DNA of 11,922 bases, taken from assembly GCA_028565635.1 (NCBI GenBank), contig JAOXYB010049181.1, forward strand, positions 1 to 11,922, read 5' to 3'. Each line of letters begins with the position of its first letter. The stretch's first letter is position 1. Origin of the DNA: Phoronis ovalis. Taxonomy: Eukaryota; Phoronida; Phoronidae. The notes beneath the pieces are model-generated. The model saw only the letters and a list, made by a program, of their open reading frames with translations. It was not told where the DNA came from and searched no databases. Shown here one piece after another: positions 1 through 6,700 of this stretch. Made by a program: the position numbers and the translations under genes.

Positions 1-300
1 CCAAAAATCATTTTATGGATACAAACCTAAAATTAATCCAAATTATTTGCTGTAAGCAGCGGGTAGTAATCCAAATTCAAAAAAATACAGTAAAAAGTAT
101 ACAATCCAAATTCAAAATTTTCAACTGCATGGGCTGCACACCCCACCAAAAAATACCTTGAGTACCGCCCCCGGATCCGAGACTGGTCCAGCCTATGACA
201 AATAGAAGAATTGGCCAAATAAACCTGTCTCTCGCAGAATTCTTGGGATTTTTCATTAAACTTCCCACAAAATAATTCCTGTTTTTAGGCGTATAGTATG
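1..300. repeat. Repeat-like upstream flank with three copies of AATCCAAATT
   Basis: AATCCAAATT occurs at 35-44, 68-77 and 103-112; the last two continue as AATCCAAATTCAAAA. Spacings are 33 and 35 bp, suggesting a decayed tandem repeat of about 34 bp. It abuts a locally GC-rich block (about 125-190) unlike the rest of the flank. I see no coding evidence on either strand. A fragment of a dispersed repeat is a reasonable guess, unproven. Confidence 0.4.
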
Positions 301-339
301 GCTACTTTGTTATTTTAACATTTACAGCATTTCCAGACA

Positions 340-520
340 TTCGGAAAGGAGTTATAGTTTTTAAACTCTTGTGTTCCACTAGATGGCACTCCCTCTTATA
401 TTGGTGAACGTCACAATAAAGGAAGCGATACCTGGCGGGAGACAGTGTAACCTGTCGCAATACGGAAAAAGCCGAGGTGGTCCGAATCAAATTTACAATA
501 TGGCGGAGATTGGGAGGTAG
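340..520 (+). promoter_or_regulatory. Putative promoter region of the receptor gene
   Basis: CpG dinucleotides cluster here (for example in GAACGTCAC, AAGCGATACC, GGCGGGAG, GTCGCAA, GCCGAGG, GTCCGAA and GGCGGAG), while most of the window is CpG-poor. Motifs by eye: a CTCF-type site at 376-390, a half-CRE (CGTCA, 409-413), a YY1-like ATGGCGG (500-506) and an inverted CCAAT (ATTGG, 509-513). It lies 150-330 bp before the inferred start codon. No TATA box stands out and I cannot place the transcription start. Confidence 0.45.
376..390 (+). promoter_or_regulatory. CTCF-type core motif
   Basis: CCACTAGATGGCACT matches the 15-bp core CCASYAGRKGGCRSY at every position. CTCF is conserved in bilaterians with much the same zinc-finger specificity. 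The placement, about 290 bp upstream of the coding start, suits a promoter-proximal or boundary site. Occupancy is inferred only. Confidence 0.55.
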
Positions 521-603
521 GAGTACAAGTAGAACAATAATTATGACGATATTCTACTACTTGCCAATAAATTTTCTTTATTTTGAATATCAATCTCTGT
601 AGC

Positions 604-668
604 ATGAGAATTAAGGTCTCGGAACACCTATTTTGAAGACATTTAATGGAATTCTATCTGTGATGTGA
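604..668 (+). promoter_or_regulatory. Three upstream ORFs, two chained into the main start codon
   Basis: uORF1 is 604-636 (10 codons plus TGA). uORF2 is 646-663 (MEFYL, then TGA). uORF3 is 663-668, a bare ATG-TGA. The stop of uORF2 shares its A with the start of uORF3, and the stop of uORF3 shares its A with the main ATG at 668 (TGATGTGATG). If the transcript begins upstream of 604, this could limit translation or make it depend on reinitiation. Confidence 0.5.
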
Positions 669-764
669 TGAAAAAATTCACCACCATAAATCTCCGTGGA
701 GGTATCAAGGTGCTACATTACTTCCTTGTAGAGAAAAATAGTTGTGTTATCTTATTAATTGCAG
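668..764 (+). CDS. lrp12-like: Coding exon 1: start codon and signal peptide n/h region
   Basis: Encodes residues 1-32 plus the first base of codon 33. The ATG at 668 is the first in this frame after a TAA at 644-646, with G at -3. The donor is GCAG|GTGAGT. The N-terminus is long (24 residues before the hydrophobic core), then SCVILLIA begins the core, which exon 2 completes as [11 protein letters not shown]. That this hydrophobic run spans the phase-1 junction supports pairing these two exons. No homology helps here, so this exon is less certain than the others; a different first exon upstream of the window cannot be excluded. Confidence 0.62.
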
Positions 765-3700
765 GTGAGTAGGTTTAATGTGAAAGGTTTCCATTTCTTT
801 TAGTTGAAAGTCGGGTCAAATGTTGTGAAGTCTGTTTGAATCAGTCCATGCTACTTCAGCAAAAGGTTAAATGTTCTGTCTATCTTTCAAATCATCTTTT
901 TGTCCTGGCTTTCACTGTCTCATTTATATTTTATATTTTTTAACTCCACTCGTATTAACAAGGACAGAACTAGAAAATTAGTATACGTTTATTTAAATAC
1001 AGACCAAGGCCTTGTTAGCCAAAACCCATTTGGAGTATTGTAAATGTAAAGTTACATCCACCCATAGACATTATGCAAAAATTACAAATTAAGAAATTAA
1101 ATGACACATTTCTAGCAAATAACCAAGTTTTCTTACCCAAATGTAAATTGCGAAATATGAGTCTGCTTTCCTGGATACATAGTTCAGGATACATCTCCCA
1201 AAAAGTTAACCCTTTTAGTCACGGTGTATTTCTGTAATCATTAAACTATAAAAGGAGTGCCTACCTTGTTTTTATTAAAATTTTATTTATTAAACTTTTG
1301 AATCCATTCCAATTATGTATCCTTTGTCTGGAGTTAAAGTTGTTGAAATGATCAGTATAAATTGGATGATTGCTTTAAACTGTTATGTATATTTTTTTGT
1401 ATTTGTAGCATTTTCTACATTACTTTCCACTACCAGTGCCAAATCAACAGGATGGGACACTAAACAGGAAGGTAATTATAATATTTTGTAATTACTTAAA
1501 AAGAAGTTACATCGCTACTTATAATTTAATTCATCATTATTAGATCTCCTGCACAGCTGTTGGTTATTATGCTTTCCACCAGTGGTATCTATTCTGTACA
1601 CACACGGTAATCTCTGTACTCGGTTATCTAGAATAGAAGGTGTCCTATATGTTGACAGGATGTCTTTGTACCTTGTCTACTGCTTTCATGATATGGAGAG
1701 TAAAAAATATGCAAGTACATTTGTTCAGACTATCATAAATATATTTTAGTTACCTCTCTCAGATAGTGAAGCTAAGTGCTATGTCTCCAGCATTGTCATG
1801 TACAGTTTCATTCGATACTTTGTGCATTACATTTTGATAAAGACGGTATACATACACTTAAGCATGGATAGTAAAATAACAAGATAATAGCAGTACAGTA
1901 AGGACAAAAAATACTTTTGTTCTAAAACTAAATTCTGTACATAATTATTAGTTGTTTTATATTACAACCCATTACAGACTGCATATAGTATCACTGTATC
2001 CAAAGATATAATTGTGTTCAGTATTTTTGTGAAAGTACTTTGGGATATGGTTTTTCCTAGTTAGTACATTTTAAAAGTACTTACAGTTACCTTGGATACT
2101 GCTTCTTTTTTAACTTACATAGCTGTTGTGCCATTTGAGCAAAGACCTTACTAAAATGGAAGAAAAAATATTGTTCACATCCTGTGCACATTTTGTATGT
2201 AAATTGGTAATAACCTGTGATAATATGGTAACGCACAGTAAAACAAAGTGCCACTGATGTGAATTGTGACAGATTATCAAGCTGTTAATATTACATTCGC
2301 AAGTTTAATTTTAATCTTGATGCTTTCAGGTAATGGATGTACTGCAGATAATCGAGGTGGTAAATCAACTAGAGGAGTTATAGTCAGCCCTAACTACCCT
2401 TTGTTGTATCCTGACAATGCCTGCTATAACTGGTTGATTACAGCGAAGCCAGGGGAAATAATTACTATTAGGTAGGTGTTTATTTAAGTTGGGGGTCCCC
2501 AGGGGCTTGTGCAACATTCATAAAGGTTCTCATGGACCTGTACAATATTCATAAAGAGACAAAACTCTTCATAATGGGGACTTGTGAATAAATTTTTAAT
2601 TGCTCATCTCGTGATCTTGGATTTTGTCAATGTTTCCACAGTCAATTTCTGGGTTTAGCATTTAGTACTTTTTTGTTCACCTATTGTGTCTTGGGTTATA
2701 ACCAAATAAGCAGTCATTTTTTTTTAAACCTGAAAAGGGTGCTTGTTTACTTGAGTATGCAATTATTTACAAGGGGGTGATAATTATTTTATTTTTCTTA
2801 ACTGTACATATCATGTAATCCTGAAATAAATTTAATTTATTTACCTTTTGGTAATGCCTGGATGCAAGTTTCTCAAGATTCCATGTTTTTAAGGCAATAT
2901 ATACTATGCTGAAAGAGCTATGATGTATTTAACATGTTAGGTATCTGCAAACTGCAGTGCCTGGGCCATTGATGATTGTTAAAATCATTGTCTATAAAGA
3001 ATATAAATATTTTTTTAACAGCGATAATTATTTGTCGGAAAAATCAGCAGCTGAGATACATGGATCGTCACCTCTCAGTGAAAGTGACTTAAAGAAGTTG
3101 AACGTTTAGGAATCCCATAGCAGACATTAAAAATTTAGTTTAAAAAACATACACAAGTAAATTTTCATTACTATATTTTGACCAACCTCTTGGTCAAGAA
3201 CAAGGCCTAAGAGTACAAATGTATTTCATTTATCACACTTCTCTTCAGTCCTACGCTACTTCTTATGAAGATCTGCAGTTTATGCTGAGTGGACACATAA
3301 TTGTATAAGAATTAATGTTACGTTCATTTTGAAAGAAAACATAACCAAGAAAGTTTTATTGATTAGATGTGCTCATTGGAACCTAATTTAAGCGCGAGGA
3401 TGAAACAATGTACCCACAATGACAAAGTAAGTTGTGCTGTAAACGCTTGTTATTGCTTTATTTCAGTTTTAGTGACCTTGACATACAGAGTGGCAGAGAT
3501 GGTGAATGCACTGGTGACTACGTAGAGATTGGTCCTCTGCCATATTCTAAACTATGCGGAAGCATTCCTGAGTTCTACCCTCCTGCTTATACATCAGACA
3601 GAGAACATGTATGGATCAAATTCAGATCAGATGACACAGTCGTTAGAAGAGGGTTTTCTTTAACTTATATTATTGGTGAGTTGACAGGATTCAGTTCCCA

Positions 3701-6700
3701 GAAGACATCTATTGTTATCAAATATGTGTACCATATAACCATATAAAACTCTAATATGAGTTTCCTGACTTTATTAAGAATTATCAGGAATATTTTGAAT
3801 TAAGGAAAATTTAAAAAACAAAATAAATCAATGAATGAACTTCCTCAGTTCTGAAAACTTGAGGTCTAATTCTCTAGAATTAGGATTGACACTAAAAGTG
3901 TTAAAATAACTATAAAACAAAATGACCAATCATGTGCATGGTGAAATGAGTAAATCTGTTTTGCGCTAAATTCCATCAGAGCTGCGGTGCCGGTATACAC
4001 TACTGATGCAGAGTATAACATTAGAAATGCATTCATGACATCAGATTATATGTACTGTCTTTCCTGGTCAAAGTAACTGGAAACAACAGAAGCAATCTAC
4101 TCTCCCAGTTGGTCTTTTAGTACCTTGTACTGAAATTGGGTCAGAAACAGATAATTGAAAGAAAATCAAAATTTATTAGTTATATTTCGTATTTGTGTGA
4201 TAGGTCAGTTGCCATCACCAATCCCTTGTCTAGAAGATGAGTTTACTTGTCGTAATGGCAAGTGTATTCTAAGCAGTTGGCATTGTAATGGTGGCGATGA
4301 ATGTGGTGACAAAAGTGATGAAGAAAATTGTACTGGTAAGCTCAGTAAATGTTGGTTATTCTCACAGAGTGAGTTCTCCTTGATTGTCTTAATTTTTCTC
4401 AAGGATATACCATTATTTGAAATGTTTTTATAGTAGGGCTTAAATTCAAATGATATATAGTATGTAGTATATGATGCTATAAATATGACAGGACTGTGAT
4501 TTGGTTGCATTCAGTATTAGCTAACCAGAGTTGGGGATCGATGCTGTTGCATAGCTTGTATTAGGACTGGCACAGTCCAATATACTAGAGACTTTTTTGT
4601 TGTCTCGTGTGTAGTTTTCATATAAAACTGAACCGATCAAATTGTCTTTTAATGATATATGTGCATCCATTTAAAACATGGATGCATTTAATGTGAACAT
4701 ATAAGCCCATGTTCTTATAGCCTGCCAAAATAAGCTAAGATTAAAGTTGAATAATTTCAAAAATATTCAAATCTGAAATGCAACAGACATCCAGCTTTTT
4801 TTAATTACTAAATAAATGTGACTTGCAACATTTCCAGGTAATGAAACTCAACAATATAATAAGAAATAAATTATCTGTTATTATATTGAATAATTTCCTT
4901 GTAATATGTATTAAATGACCTGTTATAAGGCTAACATGGTGACATCCCTTTGAGCTTTTCCTGCAGTCTGTTTTAGAATTTGAAAAACCAGAGCATATCT
5001 TTATATTTGCACATGATGCTTTTGAGAAAAATTTATCAGCTATTCATATTTTTTGACAGTCTGTTGTAAGAGTATTGCAGTTATATGTATTGTATTGTAT
5101 TACAATAATTGTCAATACACCAGTGTTTATGTTTCAGGTATTGTTAAGCCTACAGCACCACCTGCTGACGACTGTGGTGAGGATAAGTTTGCCTGTATCT
5201 CTGCAGACACCAAGCTGCTGACATGTTTTCTTAACTACTACAAGTGCAATGGTCGTCAAAACTGTGAGAGTGGGAAGGATGAAGAGAACTGTGGTATGTG
5301 TATGATGTTTTCAGCAAAAATACTATAAGGGGAACCTGGAATAATTCTCGTACCCTCTTCCCCTAGTAATTCAAACTGTTTTCACTTAACTTCCCTCATG
5401 GTTAAAATTAACTCGCCAATAATTTCCTCATGTACTTGAAACTCTATACACCTTCCTACCCTGGTTATCATTTTTATTATTAGATTATTAGCGACACTAT
5501 GATTAATAGCCAGAACTGGCATTGTTACTAAACCTGGAGCATCACAGTGATTAGTACCTAGAGCTAGTGTTGTTACTGTCTGGAATCTCAAATGAATAAG
5601 ATGGATGGATTTACATTATAGGGAAATAGATTTGCTAGCTGAAATTAAAGAATTGTTGGATAATTTATGCTGTCATATGTTTCAGTCTATATTAATTGCT
5701 GCTATGCTATTAAGAATTTTAGTAATCTTGATATGCCAATCTTACATAATGAAATGGGCATATAGTCATCCTGAATGCATTGTTATTGTCGTCCGTGACA
5801 CTGTCTTTGTGTCAATAAACTTATCTTTAGTTTTGGCCTGAAGAGAACTACTTCAAATATTGCACTGCCCAACTGCAAATCGGTAAACAACGTATACGAG
5901 CAAAATGTGAAGTGATCCCAGGGATGTGATGGGCATCTGTCTTGTTACTCAACATGAAAAATTCCAGCCTTGTTATTACCAATAAAGGCAATGCTACATT
6001 ATGTATGTAGGTCACGGTATAAGCTGTGTTCCAAGTAGCCAAAAACATCTGTAAAGGTTTAATACAATATGTGTCATTAGTCCTTTATTGCAAACAAAAC
6101 CTGTACCGAGTAATATTTATAAACAGCATCTAATGTTAATGACTCTCATTGTGATTTATAGGTAATTATCATGAATGTTGTAAAGAAAAAACGGTAATTT
6201 ATAGTAAAGAAAGATTAAGAACATTAAATAAACAGTGATGTACTGCATTGTGTAAAGCCCATGTTCATACATGTTTATAATTACTAGTTTCTCAGAATGA
6301 ATGTTCATTGAATTCAGTAAATTATAATGTTTAAATATAATTTAGTCAAAGATGAATCTTACATTTTCACGGCTCTTGCAAGATTCAGCTTTGAAATTCT
6401 TTTCACTGAAACGACATGATACCAGTTCAAATTTATGCTAACAATATCATATGTAATTCTGTGTTGTTATTATTATAATATCTATCTTGCAGGTGACCAA
6501 GTGCATTGTGGGGGAAGACTTACAGAACAGTCTGGCAGTTTTACATCACCCAACTTTCCTGAAAACTATCCATTGCTATCTGATTGTGAATATATCATTC
6601 ATGTACAGACATTACAAACTATTCAGTTACGGTTTGACGTGTTTCAATTAGAGACAGGATATGATACAGATTATGTGATGGTATTTGATGGAAAAGATGA

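Noticed and set aside
2266-2329. Hydrophobic open stretch directly before exon 3, resembling a signal peptide
   Set aside because: It has no suitable ATG: the frame opens after a TGA at 2260-2262, and its only ATG (2320) leaves three codons. The hydrophobic residues come from the pyrimidine tract of the acceptor, and exons 1 and 2 give a better signal peptide.
5605-5841. 78-codon open frame inside intron 6
   Set aside because: No recognisable domain, no splice sites joining it in phase to its neighbours, and AT-rich chance composition.
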